Of a DNA stretch of 64,000 bases, positions 16,344 to 25,591 are shown one piece after another. This DNA comes from Enterococcus faecalis_A. GTDB lineage: Bacteria > Bacillota > Bacilli > Lactobacillales > Enterococcaceae. The notes under the pieces were generated by a model. The model was given only the letters and a program-made list of their open reading frames with translations. It had not been told where the DNA came from and did no database searches. Both the position numbers and the translations under genes were made by a program. Position 1 is the first letter of the stretch. The number at the start of each line of letters is the position of its first letter. The stretch is from the NCBI GenBank assembly GCA_051295955.1, contig JBPDWA010000001.1:496001-560000 (forward strand), in the 5' to 3' direction.

Positions 16344-16662
16344 ACTCTTTTTCGGTAAATTTAACTGCGGTGCCATAGGCTACGACGGACTGCATGTCTT
16401 GTCCGATTGAGCCTGAATCAAAACGCATCATTACGACAGCGTCTGCTCCAAGCTTTTCAGCATGTTCTTTTAATCTGTCTATGGCGATATTTCGAGCTTC
16501 TTCTTGCATTTCAGTATAGGCTTTAATTTCTCCACCTACAATATTTTTCAGACCGGCACCTAGATTTTTAAATACATTTTTTGATTGTGTAGTCAGACCA
16601 AACACTTCGCCAATTACAGAATAGCTTTGTCCTGGAATTTTTTCTGTTGTAGTAATTAACAT
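16342..16662 (-). CDS. YbjQ family (UPF0145) heavy-metal-binding-domain-like protein
   Basis: 106 residues from ATG 16662, with GGAG upstream; the TTG six codons earlier is not needed. It opens MLITTTEKIPGQSY and has the conserved GEVFGLTTQSKN, the alpha-helical EARNIAIDRLKEHAEKLGADAVV and a final beta strand SVVAYGTAVKF, the full YbjQ pattern and length. Members form beta-alpha-beta pentamers; a physiological role has not been shown. Stand-alone gene with its own terminator. Confidence 0.88.
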   Translation of the reverse strand: MLITTTEKIPGQSYSVIGEVFGLTTQSKNVFKNLGAGLKNIVGGEIKAYTEMQEEARNIAIDRLKEHAEKLGADAVVMMRFDSGSIGQDMQSVVAYGTAVKFTEKE

Positions 16663-17505
16663 ATTATTTTCTCCAATCAACTGATTATTTACGCAACAAT
16701 CTTTCCTACAGTAAAACTATCATCCTTTTTAATTGATTTCAACTATTATCCTTCAAATCTTATTACTATTTTTAAAAAAAATACTCGCTCTATCTTAAGA
16801 CACTTCTTTGCTGGGGTGTCTTTAACTGCAAAGGCCCATAAGGTTTTTCTATTATTAGTCCCTAGCTGCTTGATGTCTACTTTCAGAACTAAAATCATTG
16901 GGGCTACTGTAGTTTTAGTTATCCGATCTTTTTAAATAGTTCCGAAGGATTTCGAGCTTTTTAACCTAAGGTTTAAGGGCATAATACTAACTGATAGGGC
17001 AGCTTTTTTTTTTGGTAGCTTCTGTAAAAGGTTAGCATTTCGGTTGTTTATAACTATAATTGAGCAAAATCTGGAAAGTAGTTACGAGTTACTGGATTAT
17101 ATTCTGCTTACTAGGCTTGGATTTTTTATCTATTGAAGAGACTCCCAGCTTAGGTGAAAGTTTTCTCAAAAAAACTAATAATCCAAGAGGACGTTTCTTA
17201 TAGCTTCAGCGATTGAAGACATCATTGCATCCTTTTTAATTGTTTATTATGAGACTGTTCATGATATGCAGCAGTTGGAAAACCAGACATAAAAGTGTTT
17301 ATCTATGCTTAATTTGTGAGAGCTATACATTGAGGAAACGAATAGTATAAATTACATGAATGTGGACAAATGTTTGCTATTTAGGCTGAAAATCAAGGCT
17401 TAATTAAAATGTGACGGTCATTGTGTTCCAAATAACAGAAGAAGTTAAACACTTCACTCCCAACGTTTTTGGTAAGGGGAGTGCAGCGTTTTTCGGCAGA
17501 TTATT
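16663..17505. other. Non-coding stretch of about 0.84 kb
   Basis: No ORF with a start signal and recognisable sequence on either strand. The only structured element is CACTCCC...GGGAGTG at about 17456-17482 followed by GTTTTT, a probable terminator facing the UPF0756 gene. It may be decayed coding DNA. Confidence 0.4.
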
Positions 17506-17964
17506 TCACCGGATAATATGCTGGAAGAGCTGAACGATATAATAAGTAATCCCAGCAGCAATAATTGGACCGGCTGCTAAACCTTTGAAAAAAACGACCC
17601 CTACGATTGTTCCTAAAACAAGGGCTACAGTCACTTCAGGAGACGCACTAATCAAAGCTGTTCCTTTGGCCGACAGAATTGCTACTGCGATCCCACAAAC
17701 AATAGCGAAAAGACCTAAAGGGGACTTAAAATTAGTAAGTAGTTCTTTCAACCCAATTTCACCTGTAGCAATAGGAACTAAAATGGTAATTGAAATAATC
17801 GTGATCCCCAGATTCATTCCGTGTTTGCCTAAAAGAGGCAAAATCTTTGAGGAGTAAGGAAGAACCATACAGGCTAAAATGACCAAAGAAGCGATCAATA
17901 ATGATTTATTTTTGCTCACCATAGAAATAAGTGCAATGAGTAGTATAAAAAAATATTTTTCCAT
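17506..17964 (-). CDS. UPF0756/DUF441 family membrane protein
   Basis: 152 residues with four or five membrane helices covering almost the whole chain. Conserved DUF441 stretches are visible: LLGKHGMNLGITIISITILVP, SPLGLFAIVCGIAVAILSAKG and GTIVGVVFFKGLAAGPIIAAG. The length is normal for the family. Function is unknown; members are conserved in Firmicutes and enterobacteria (YeaL). ATG 17964 is preceded by a weak GGTGATATC. Single gene with non-coding DNA on both sides. Confidence 0.88.
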   Translation of the reverse strand: MEKYFFILLIALISMVSKNKSLLIASLVILACMVLPYSSKILPLLGKHGMNLGITIISITILVPIATGEIGLKELLTNFKSPLGLFAIVCGIAVAILSAKGTALISASPEVTVALVLGTIVGVVFFKGLAAGPIIAAGITYYIVQLFQHIIR

Positions 17965-18441
17965 TTTGATATCACCGTCTTTCTAACAATCCGCAAGTTA
18001 GCTGCTACTCTTTACATCAACGCTTCAACCCTAGCCTAAATCAAGTTTGAGAGTACTCTCTTTGCTAGACACTGTTTTTTTACGCTTAGTGAACAAGCTA
18101 AGATAATAAACCAAGGCCAGTACTTGAGAGAAGATAGTCGCTTTTGACTGAATAGCAGTGACAAACTCTTGTGACTTTATGCTTTGAAATCACGCTTGAA
18201 TTGTTTTGCTTCTCCATTATACGAAAATAAATGGAAGATGGAAATAGTGATTTTGCAGTGGCAAAGGGAGTTTTTTTTAAAGCTAGTACGAAACGCTGAT
18301 AAAAGGCAATAAACTAAAAAAAATTAAGAGGATCAAAAAAGCGGCTAACTTTGAGTTTAGCCGCTGCTTAAATTTTTGGGGCATTGGATGGATCAAGAAA
18401 AAAAGGAACCGAAGTTGATAAAAATAAAAGTTTTGTCTTGT
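17965..18441. other. Non-coding stretch between UPF0756 and the YdjH-like gene
   Basis: It holds the YdjH-side terminator (18340-18365) and otherwise nothing I can identify. Confidence 0.4.
18333..18365 (-). terminator. Terminator downstream of the YdjI-G-H-like module
   Basis: Arms AGCGGCTAA and TTAGCCGCT followed on the minus strand by TTTTTT; about 77 bases after the stop of the TPM-domain gene. Confidence 0.75.
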
Positions 18442-19248
18442 TTAAAAACTGCGCCCACCGCCACCGAAACTACCTCCTCCGGTAGAATGGGTGGTGCTGC
18501 CGCCTCCTGATCCACCACCGGAATTGTTGTTGCGAGGAATTCTTCTTGTAGTAATAAAGGAATTGGTCAGCTGATCAGTATGCTGCGTCAAGTCAAGGGA
18601 AGCTTTCTCACGAAACGGATAGCGATAAGTCCCGGATTTCAATTGATATCTGGAGATAGTGACAAAGAAAAAGGCAAGACCTGCCACTAAAGCGCCAATC
18701 ACAGCAATGGCCATTTCCAACGGTGTAATGACTTTGTAGCGAATAATTTTTCCAGTCGCTTCATCGATCCGATAATGCCCGCCTGGCACACCTTTTTCGA
18801 AATAAGTATTTGTCTTTGCTAAAAATTGTTGAGCAGCACCATAATAATTACCGTTGCTCATTTCCGTAGTAATAGCTGTTAAGGTATCATCAATTCGTTG
18901 ATCATCCATATAGTCAATCATATTTCCAGAAGTGGAAAGATAAGTTTGACGATTGTCCATATCGATCAGAAAAAGAATGGCATTTTGATTCTTGCCAACT
19001 TGTTTTAAAATATAACGATCGGCAAATTCTTGCGGGCTGTCTTGATCGTTGTAAGTAGTAGTAACAATAAAAATTGATGCTTTACTTTTTGCTGCTAACG
19101 GCTTCATCCTTTGGTTTAACTGAGCAATTTGTTCAGTTGTTAGTAAATTGGCACCATCATCAACCGATGTCATGGCCGCATCTGCCGTTTGAAATGATCC
19201 CCCAAAAATGAGGAACAAACTTCCTAAAAATAGCCACCATTTTCTCAT
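18442..19248 (-). CDS. TPM-domain (YgcG/YdjH-like) membrane protein
   Basis: 268 residues. A signal peptide (1-24, cleavage near ADA) leads to a TPM domain (about 28-150: DDGANLLTTEQIAQLNQ, SIFIVTTTY, NAILFLIDMDNRQTYLSTSG), a membrane helix (about 176-198) and a C-terminal Gly/Ser-rich tail ending GGGSFGGGGRSF. This is the architecture of B. subtilis YdjH. The start codon overlaps the stop of the preceding zinc-ribbon gene by four bases (ATGA). In B. subtilis, YdjG, YdjH and YdjI recruit PspA during membrane stress; I infer a similar envelope role here. Confidence 0.85.
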   Translation of the reverse strand: MRKWWLFLGSLFLIFGGSFQTADAAMTSVDDGANLLTTEQIAQLNQRMKPLAAKSKASIFIVTTTYNDQDSPQEFADRYILKQVGKNQNAILFLIDMDNRQTYLSTSGNMIDYMDDQRIDDTLTAITTEMSNGNYYGAAQQFLAKTNTYFEKGVPGGHYRIDEATGKIIRYKVITPLEMAIAVIGALVAGLAFFFVTISRYQLKSGTYRYPFREKASLDLTQHTDQLTNSFITTRRIPRNNNSGGGSGGGSTTHSTGGGSFGGGGRSF

Positions 19249-20411
19249 ATTAAATAGCCTCCAATCAGCAAGAAAATCAGCACGATAGCGAAAATGCCGA
19301 CGCTGAATAAACCTAAGCGCAGATAACTAATAGGCAAGACACCGCTAACTTTGCCTGTTTGGCCATTCATGGCGTAATAATAAACTCTCTGTCCTTGATC
19401 GTTACTGCGGTAAGTAACTAACCAGATGGGTAAAAGCATATAATGCGCTTTTTGTTGATCTACTTGAATGGATGTCCGAACATTTGTCAAAGTTGTATAG
19501 CCAGAAGCTGTATCTCGTAGTAATTCTTCGGAATATTCTTTGATTTCTTGAGCAATGGCATCTTTGAGGCTCTCATATTCCAAGTCACGTTTTTCTGCTT
19601 GAAATCCTGCTAAGTATTGGCTTTTGAAGGGAACAGCTCGTTCTAAGAGAAAGGGTTGCACCGCTGCTACCATCTTCTGTTGGACGTTTTTAGATAAAGC
19701 ATTTTTCACCAGCTCTTTAAAAGAAAGTTTTCCTTTTCGGCCAACGTTAAATTGTTTGGTTTCAGTGTATTCAATGTCGCCCACGCGCCAAATCCGAATA
19801 GCAGTGCCGGTTCCTTGCAGTTGCCCGTCAACAGTGGAATCCACTACCCAGTAGGGAAAATACACACCGGTCAATTTATCGATTTGTTCTTTGCTGAAAA
19901 ATGCTGGCGGCACAAACCATTTTTTCTTTGTCCAAGCTAAAAATTTTTCGACGGCTTCTTCTTTTTCAATCGCAAATGGCAAAACATTGTCAGGCAGAAA
20001 TTCACCGGTCAATCGGCCGGAGAGAACGACGGGATTGTGGCAATAATAACAATAAGTAGCTGCTGTTGTCGCTTCGGTTATGATCTGAGCGCCACAGTTA
20101 GGGCAGTTAAATAATTCCATTGTACCTTCAAGTCCTGCTGTCGTTGCTTCATCTGCGCCTGTTGCTTCTTTAAATGTCGCTTTATCAGCTGCTGACATGT
20201 CGTCAGCTTGCTCTTGAGCGGTAAAGGTCATTTCTTCTGAGGTAGCTGTATCATTTTGTAAGTGAGCCGCTTTTTGTTGTTCCTCATATAAAGAAACTTC
20301 CTCTTCGGTATAAATATTTAAACAATATTCACAATGGAATTTCTGATCTTTGGGATCAAAGAGCAGTGGACCACCGCAGTTGGGGCATTTATGGGTAAAG
20401 GTATTTTCCAT
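19245..20411 (-). CDS. Zinc-ribbon membrane protein, YdjG-like
   Basis: 388 residues. Two zinc ribbons lead: HKCPNCGGPLLFD with HCEYC (about 8-30), and FNCPNCGAQI with CYYC (about 102-125). A mixed alpha/beta middle holds PYWVVDSTVDGQLQGTG and YMLLPIWLVTY, and a C-terminal hydrophobic helix (about 365-387) anchors it. This matches YdjG of B. subtilis, a TFIIB-type zinc-ribbon protein of the PspA recruitment module. It overlaps the TPM gene and follows the SPFH gene after 301 bases, so the last two genes are one unit that may have its own promoter. Confidence 0.82.
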   Translation of the reverse strand: MENTFTHKCPNCGGPLLFDPKDQKFHCEYCLNIYTEEEVSLYEEQQKAAHLQNDTATSEEMTFTAQEQADDMSAADKATFKEATGADEATTAGLEGTMELFNCPNCGAQIITEATTAATYCYYCHNPVVLSGRLTGEFLPDNVLPFAIEKEEAVEKFLAWTKKKWFVPPAFFSKEQIDKLTGVYFPYWVVDSTVDGQLQGTGTAIRIWRVGDIEYTETKQFNVGRKGKLSFKELVKNALSKNVQQKMVAAVQPFLLERAVPFKSQYLAGFQAEKRDLEYESLKDAIAQEIKEYSEELLRDTASGYTTLTNVRTSIQVDQQKAHYMLLPIWLVTYRSNDQGQRVYYYAMNGQTGKVSGVLPISYLRLGLFSVGIFAIVLIFLLIGGYLI

Positions 20412-20712
20412 CTTTTATGTCCTTTCTGTTGCTTATTGAAACTGGAAGGAAGATCAAGTAGACCGATGTTTCAGTTTTAAAAAAATGAATCAGTTTGCCT
20501 GAAAGTTGTAGTGGGGAAGCGATGTTCACGTTGTCTACCTACTAACAAGCATCCGGCTTTTTATCTCTGAATACCAGCTTAGCTGCTCTTTTCCAACCGA
20601 ATGTCGTATCCTTTAACCAGCTCTGACTCTTGGTCTTGATTCCTTTGGTTCCAGTCTCTTTGAGAAAAGAAAAAGGAAAGCCAAAACTGGCACCTTTTTC
20701 TTATGGGCGTTA
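20412..20712. other. Gap between the YdjI-like and YdjG-like genes
   Basis: Non-coding. A weak hairpin at about 20669-20699 (AAAAAGG...CCTTTTT on the minus strand around GCCA/TGGC) may terminate or attenuate the SPFH transcript. No repeat or ORF of note. Confidence 0.4.
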
Positions 20713-21954
20713 TTAAAGAGGAATTCCTTGGAATGGTTTGCCGCAGTGAGGGCAGAATTTCGGAATGCCGGCCGATAAGTCAACAATTTCACTACATTCA
20801 CTACATTTCATTTCCAATTTAGGCTGACCATCTGTTGGTTTTGGTGTCCCACAATTTGAACAGAACTTGCCACTATTTTCAGTACCGCATTGAGGGCAAG
20901 TCCAAGTATCGGTGGTGCCTTGAGCATTCTGTTGATTTTGTTTTTCTTGCTCTTGCATTTGCTGTTGGTTGGTTTGGGAGGCCTGAGCGAAGTAGTTGCC
21001 ACTGGTGTTCATACCCATTCCAACACCCATAAAGGCATTAGCAGCACCGCCTTCATTTTTGCCGGCTGCTTCCATTCCTCTAGCTAGTGAACCTTGTACA
21101 TAGCCTTCACGAACTCCGGGATCGCTCAACATAGCCCCTTCATTCCGCATATTAATCAATTTTGTAGAATCATCGGTATAAGAAATGCTGGCTACTGCAA
21201 CAGAAACAATTTCCATTCCTCGTTGATCCCGCCATTGATCGTCTAAAACATCACTCATGTATTTACTCAACTCTAAACTTTTTGAGGGAACATAAGAGAT
21301 GCGCTGACCATCGGCTGACATCTGATTGATAGCAGCCTGTAAGGCAGTTAGAAATTCTGCTAAATATTGTTCATTAATATCGTTGATATCGACTTGGCTT
21401 TGATTTTTTGGAATAGCATTTGTATAAAAAAGCAAAGGATCGGTGATTTTGATTGAGTAGTTTCCATGCGCACGCAAAAACAGTTCCGCATTATAAAAAT
21501 TATCAAAATAATTCAAAGGTGCTGGCGTGCCAAATTTAATTCCTTTGATTTCTTGTAAGTTGATGTAGAAAACTTGTTGTTTTTGAGGTGTGACACCACC
21601 AAACTTAAAGCGGTTAAAGGTTTCTGCAATGGCGTCTTTCAATGATCCATTGAACATGGAAGGAGCTGAATTATTTTCAACGGTATAATAGCCTTCTTCT
21701 GCTGTATAATCAATAATTTTACCGCCATCGACTAAAAGCATCATCATGTTTGGATACACATGTACGACTGAACCGTCAGTTAAAACGTCTTTAGTTCCTT
21801 TGCGATTAGAGCCGCGTTTGTCATCACTACGGACGAAAACACCTTTTGTCATCACTGTTTTATCGCTCATATTGTCTGGCTCGATGACTTCTAACCACTG
21901 ATCTGCTAAACCGCCACCGAGGGAGCTTGTTGCTGCTTTTATTAATCCCATCAT
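20713..21954 (-). CDS. SPFH/Band 7 domain protein with C-terminal zinc ribbons, YdjI-like
   Basis: 413 residues from ATG 21954 (AGGAGG upstream). The N-terminal 290 residues form an SPFH-type domain (GLIKAATSSLGGGLADQWLE, DKRGSNRKGTKDVL, FGTPAPLNYFDNFYNAE, RGMEIVSVAVASISY). A Gln-rich coiled linker (about 318-345: FAQASQTNQQQMQEQE) leads to two zinc ribbons, WTCPQCGTENSGKFCSNCG and KCSECSEIV...FCPHCG. The architecture equals B. subtilis YdjI, the flotillin-like member of the YdjF(PspA)-YdjG-YdjH-YdjI stress system. It is the first gene of the module; a TATAAT on the minus strand (21982-21987) lies just upstream. PspA itself is not encoded nearby. Confidence 0.88.
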   Translation of the reverse strand: MMGLIKAATSSLGGGLADQWLEVIEPDNMSDKTVMTKGVFVRSDDKRGSNRKGTKDVLTDGSVVHVYPNMMMLLVDGGKIIDYTAEEGYYTVENNSAPSMFNGSLKDAIAETFNRFKFGGVTPQKQQVFYINLQEIKGIKFGTPAPLNYFDNFYNAELFLRAHGNYSIKITDPLLFYTNAIPKNQSQVDINDINEQYLAEFLTALQAAINQMSADGQRISYVPSKSLELSKYMSDVLDDQWRDQRGMEIVSVAVASISYTDDSTKLINMRNEGAMLSDPGVREGYVQGSLARGMEAAGKNEGGAANAFMGVGMGMNTSGNYFAQASQTNQQQMQEQEKQNQQNAQGTTDTWTCPQCGTENSGKFCSNCGTPKPTDGQPKLEMKCSECSEIVDLSAGIPKFCPHCGKPFQGIPL

Positions 21955-22133
21955 TGATTCCTCCTAACTTTTAGTGGTTTTATTATACCATAGCCTATAA
22001 AAAGAAAAATACAACGAAGGACTGAATTACTTTGTTTTTGTTAGAATTACATAAAAGTCATTCAATGGATAAAGATAATTTGTTCAGTCAGTAGTATAAT
22101 AAGAGCAAACTGTATTTTAGGGGGCTTTCATGT

Positions 22134-24173
22134 ATGAAACGAAGCAAAAAATCGAAAAAGATCAAAAAACCGCTGATCTTGGTGGGGGTGGGGCTAGGTA
22201 TTATTGTTTTGGCAAGCGGCGGCTACTATGCTTATAGCCAGTGGCAGGAACAGCAAAAACTGACAGATGCTACCAAAGTTGCTGAAACATTTATTAAAAA
22301 TATTACTAAACAAACGTTTGATGCCTTGCCAAAGGTAGTAGATTCACAATCGCTAAAAACGAGTGGTTATAATCAAAAATCTGTAGTAGAAAAGTATCAA
22401 GCGATTTTTTCAGGAATTCAAGCACAAGGTATAAAAAGTAGCAATCTCAAAGTAAAAAAAGACAAAAATAATCGCTTCTCGTTTACCTATAAGCTTTCTA
22501 TGAGTACGCCTTTAGGTGAAATGAAAGACCTTTCATATACTTCAACTTTAACCAAAAGTGGTGAGAGTTATCAGGTGGAGTGGCAGCCGGCCTTAATTTT
22601 TCCCGGGATGAGTAGCAATGACAAAGTTGCTTTGCAAGTAGACAATGCTCAAAGAGGAGCGATTGTGGATCGCAATGGTAGTGGCTTGGCAATTAATCAA
22701 GACTTTGATGAAGTAGGGCTGGTTCCTGGGAAACTAGGAGCCGATGCAGAAAAAACGGCTAATATCAAAGCATTCAGTGATCAGTTTAAAGTGTCCGTAG
22801 ATGAGATCAACAAAAAAATAAGTCAAAGCTGGGTTCAACCGGATTCCTTCGTTCCTATTACTGTATCGTATGAAACAGTTACTAGCTTGCCTACTGGTGC
22901 TGCAACAAAACCAACGAAATTACGTTATTATCCACTGGGTGCTGCGGCCGCTCAGCTGATTGGTTACACTGGTACTGTTACTGCAGAAGAAATTGAAAAA
23001 AATCCTGCATTAAGCAGTACAGGAGTTGTAGGGAAAGCTGGGCTAGAGCGAGCTTTTGACAAAGAGCTTAGAGGCCAAGATGGTGGCTCATTACTGATTA
23101 CAGACGAACAAGGAACTATAAAAAAAGAACTGCAGAAAGTAGCTAAAAAAGATGGTCAAACGATTAAATTGACGATTGATAGCAAGGTTCAACAACAAGC
23201 ATATGCGATTTTCGATAATCGACCTGGTAGTGCGGTGATTACAAATCCCAAACAAGGGGACCTACTGGCAACCGTCAGCTCACCTTCTTATGATCCGAAT
23301 AAAATGGCTAATGGAATCTCTCAAGCCGAATACGATCAATACAACAAAAATGCACAATTGCCATTTACAGCACGTTTTGCAACTGGCTATGCGCCGGGTT
23401 CAACCTTTAAAACAGTTACCGGGGCCATCGGTTTAGATGCTGGTACTTTGAAACCAGATGAAGCTTTACCAATTGAAGGACTAAAATGGCAAAAAAACGC
23501 TTCTTGGGGCGATTATTTTGTCACACGTGTTAAGGAAGCCAGTCCGATTGATTTGCGAACAGCATTAGTTAACTCTGATAATATTTATTTTGCTCAACAA
23601 ACGTTACGAATGGGCGAAGCGACTTTTAGAAAAGGACTGGATAAATTTATTTTTGGCGAAGAACTGGCTTTACCAATTGCGATGAACCCAGCACAAATTT
23701 CTAATGAAAAACAATTCAATTCAGAGATTTTGTTGGCAGATACGGGATACGGTCAAGGACAATTGTTGATTACTCCTATTCAACAAGCAACGATTTACAG
23801 TGTTTTCCAAAATGACGGTAATTTGGTTTATCCTAGACTGTTGGCGGATCAACAAACGAAAGTTAAAGAAGCTGTCATTAGCAAGAATGCGGCAAATACA
23901 ATTGTGACTGATTTGTTGGGAAATGTGGAAGATGAAGCGGGCTATGTCCATAATATGTACAATCCGAATTTTTCATTAGCTGCGAAAACCGGTACAGCTG
24001 AAATTAAAGAAAAACAAGATACGGATGGCAAAGAAAACAGTTTTCTCTTAACGATGGATCGGACCAATAATCGCTTTTTAACAATTATTATGGTGGAAGA
24101 TTCAGGGAATAATGATACAGCAACCAATATCAGTAAACCATTGATTGATTACCTGGAAACTACTTATCAATAA
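22134..24173 (+). CDS. pbp5: Low-affinity class B penicillin-binding protein, Pbp5/Pbp4 type
   Basis: 679 residues: cytoplasmic basic tail, membrane anchor (12-31), MecA_N/NTF2-like domain (about 42-155), dimerisation domain (about 170-330) and a transpeptidase domain with STFK (423-426), SDN (481-483) and KTGT (618-621). Length and motif spacing are almost those I remember for Enterococcus faecium Pbp5 (678 residues, Ser422). It cross-links peptidoglycan and reacts poorly with beta-lactams, giving enterococci intrinsic cephalosporin resistance. The residue matching E. faecium Met485 is Phe486 here, aligned by eye. A TATAAT (22095-22100) and GGGG Shine-Dalgarno precede the ATG; there is no psr or ftsW neighbour. 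It is divergent from the YdjI-like gene. Confidence 0.93.
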   Translation: MKRSKKSKKIKKPLILVGVGLGIIVLASGGYYAYSQWQEQQKLTDATKVAETFIKNITKQTFDALPKVVDSQSLKTSGYNQKSVVEKYQAIFSGIQAQGIKSSNLKVKKDKNNRFSFTYKLSMSTPLGEMKDLSYTSTLTKSGESYQVEWQPALIFPGMSSNDKVALQVDNAQRGAIVDRNGSGLAINQDFDEVGLVPGKLGADAEKTANIKAFSDQFKVSVDEINKKISQSWVQPDSFVPITVSYETVTSLPTGAATKPTKLRYYPLGAAAAQLIGYTGTVTAEEIEKNPALSSTGVVGKAGLERAFDKELRGQDGGSLLITDEQGTIKKELQKVAKKDGQTIKLTIDSKVQQQAYAIFDNRPGSAVITNPKQGDLLATVSSPSYDPNKMANGISQAEYDQYNKNAQLPFTARFATGYAPGSTFKTVTGAIGLDAGTLKPDEALPIEGLKWQKNASWGDYFVTRVKEASPIDLRTALVNSDNIYFAQQTLRMGEATFRKGLDKFIFGEELALPIAMNPAQISNEKQFNSEILLADTGYGQGQLLITPIQQATIYSVFQNDGNLVYPRLLADQQTKVKEAVISKNAANTIVTDLLGNVEDEAGYVHNMYNPNFSLAAKTGTAEIKEKQDTDGKENSFLLTMDRTNNRFLTIIMVEDSGNNDTATNISKPLIDYLETTYQ

Positions 24174-24332
24174 AAAGTTAGTAGTTTTTTGAAAAAATTA
24201 GTTGAATGTAAAAAGTGGGATCTATCTGAGAAAAAATTTACAAATGCTAGTTGTTGTTCATTTTTCTCTTTTCTCGCCTTTTAAAAGTATGCTACAATTA
24301 AGCGACTAGTAAGCGGAAGGAAAGGGATTAAT

Positions 24333-25052
24333 GTGCGACTTTTAGCAATTGATACATCAAATCAAACTCTGAGTGTAGCGGTTTGCGAAGACCGGCGGCT
24401 TTTAGGGGAATATACCACTACTGTTAAGAAAAACCATAGCATTATGTTAATGCCGACAATTGCTGATTTAATGCAAAGAGTCGGATTAAAAGCTAAAGAT
24501 ATTGATCGCTTTGTTGTGGCACAGGGGCCGGGCTCTTATACAGGCTTAAGAATAGGCGTGACGACGGCCAAAACTTTGGCTTACACATTGAATAAGGAAT
24601 TAGTCGGTATTTCCAGCTTGGAAGTTTTGGCAGCGAATTGTATCGGTCTGACAGGTACTGTGGTACCGTTATTTGATGCTCGCAGACAACAAGTCTACGC
24701 TGGAGCCTATACCATCCATCAAGGCAAACGAAGTATCGCTTTGCCTGATCAGCATATCTCTTTGACTGATCTATTGCAGCAATTACAAGGAGTTCCTGAT
24801 CTTTATTTTATAGGAACTGATGTGGAGAAATTTAAAGAGACAATTAAAGCAACGCTACCGCAAGCTGCTTTTCCAACAGTTGCACAGTGGCAGATTCCTC
24901 ACGCTGCTGTATTGGCTGAATTGGGACGAACAGCGGAACCAGTTGCTAATATCCACGCTTTTTTACCTAATTATTTAAAAAGAGTAGAAGCTGAGGAAAA
25001 TTGGCTGAAAACACACCAAGCTGAGGATAATAACTATGTGGAAAAACTTTAA
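24333..25052 (+). CDS. tsaB: tRNA t6A biosynthesis protein TsaB
   Basis: 239 residues from GTG 24333 with GGAAAGGG upstream. It opens RLLAIDTSNQTLSVAV and contains GPGSYTGLRIGVTTAKTL, the ASKHA-fold hallmarks of TsaB. TsaB is the non-catalytic partner that activates TsaD in making N6-threonylcarbamoyladenosine at position 37 of ANN-decoding tRNAs. It heads a tight operon tsaB-rimI-GNAT-tsaD; its stop lies inside the next gene, with a 17-base overlap. tsaE is not in this window. Confidence 0.95.
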   Translation: MRLLAIDTSNQTLSVAVCEDRRLLGEYTTTVKKNHSIMLMPTIADLMQRVGLKAKDIDRFVVAQGPGSYTGLRIGVTTAKTLAYTLNKELVGISSLEVLAANCIGLTGTVVPLFDARRQQVYAGAYTIHQGKRSIALPDQHISLTDLLQQLQGVPDLYFIGTDVEKFKETIKATLPQAAFPTVAQWQIPHAAVLAELGRTAEPVANIHAFLPNYLKRVEAEENWLKTHQAEDNNYVEKL

Positions 25053-25587
25053 TATATTTTCAAGCATCTTTCCTACCATTAAGAAAAAACAAACACCTTA
25101 TCTAGCGAAGACAGTCTCTGTTGGTGCTCAAACATTTCAGCTTCGGGAAGTTTTGGCTAAAGATATTAAAGATTTGTTGGCGATTGAACGGGAAGTCTAT
25201 GCCGGAGAATTGCCGTGGACGGCTTCTGCTTTTTTAGCAGAGCTGAATTCTGCCACCAAGCATTTATATCTTTTAGCAGTTGACGGAGAAAAGCCGGTAG
25301 GATTTATTGGTTGCCGTTTATATGGTAGTGATGCCCATATCACTAACGTGGCTGTGCTGAATGCTTATCAAAATAAAGGTTTAGGACGCCTGTTAATGAA
25401 AGAAGCGACTCGCTTTGCACTGGAACATCGGTGTAACACAATGTCTTTAGAAGTACGAATCAGTAACCAAAAAGCGCAGAGTTTGTATCGCAAGCTTGGT
25501 TTTGTTTCCACTTCTGTAAAAAAGAATTACTATGAAGAATTGCAAGAAGATGCGTTGGAAATGTTTTTATATTTAAAAGAAGAGTGA
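25036..25587 (+). CDS. rimI: Ribosomal protein S18 alanine N-acetyltransferase RimI
   Basis: 183 residues, a GNAT acetyltransferase with acetyl-CoA loop NKGLGRLLM and the RimI-like C-terminus LEVRISNQKAQSLYRKLGF followed by KKNYYEE. An extra 35-residue N-terminal stretch precedes the usual core, because the ATG at 25036 lies within the end of tsaB; no better internal start is evident. Its place between tsaB and tsaD is typical for RimI in Firmicutes. It acetylates the N-terminal alanine of S18 in E. coli; the target here is inferred. Confidence 0.85.
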   Translation: MWKNFNIFSSIFPTIKKKQTPYLAKTVSVGAQTFQLREVLAKDIKDLLAIEREVYAGELPWTASAFLAELNSATKHLYLLAVDGEKPVGFIGCRLYGSDAHITNVAVLNAYQNKGLGRLLMKEATRFALEHRCNTMSLEVRISNQKAQSLYRKLGFVSTSVKKNYYEELQEDALEMFLYLKEE

Positions 25588-25591
25588 ATAC

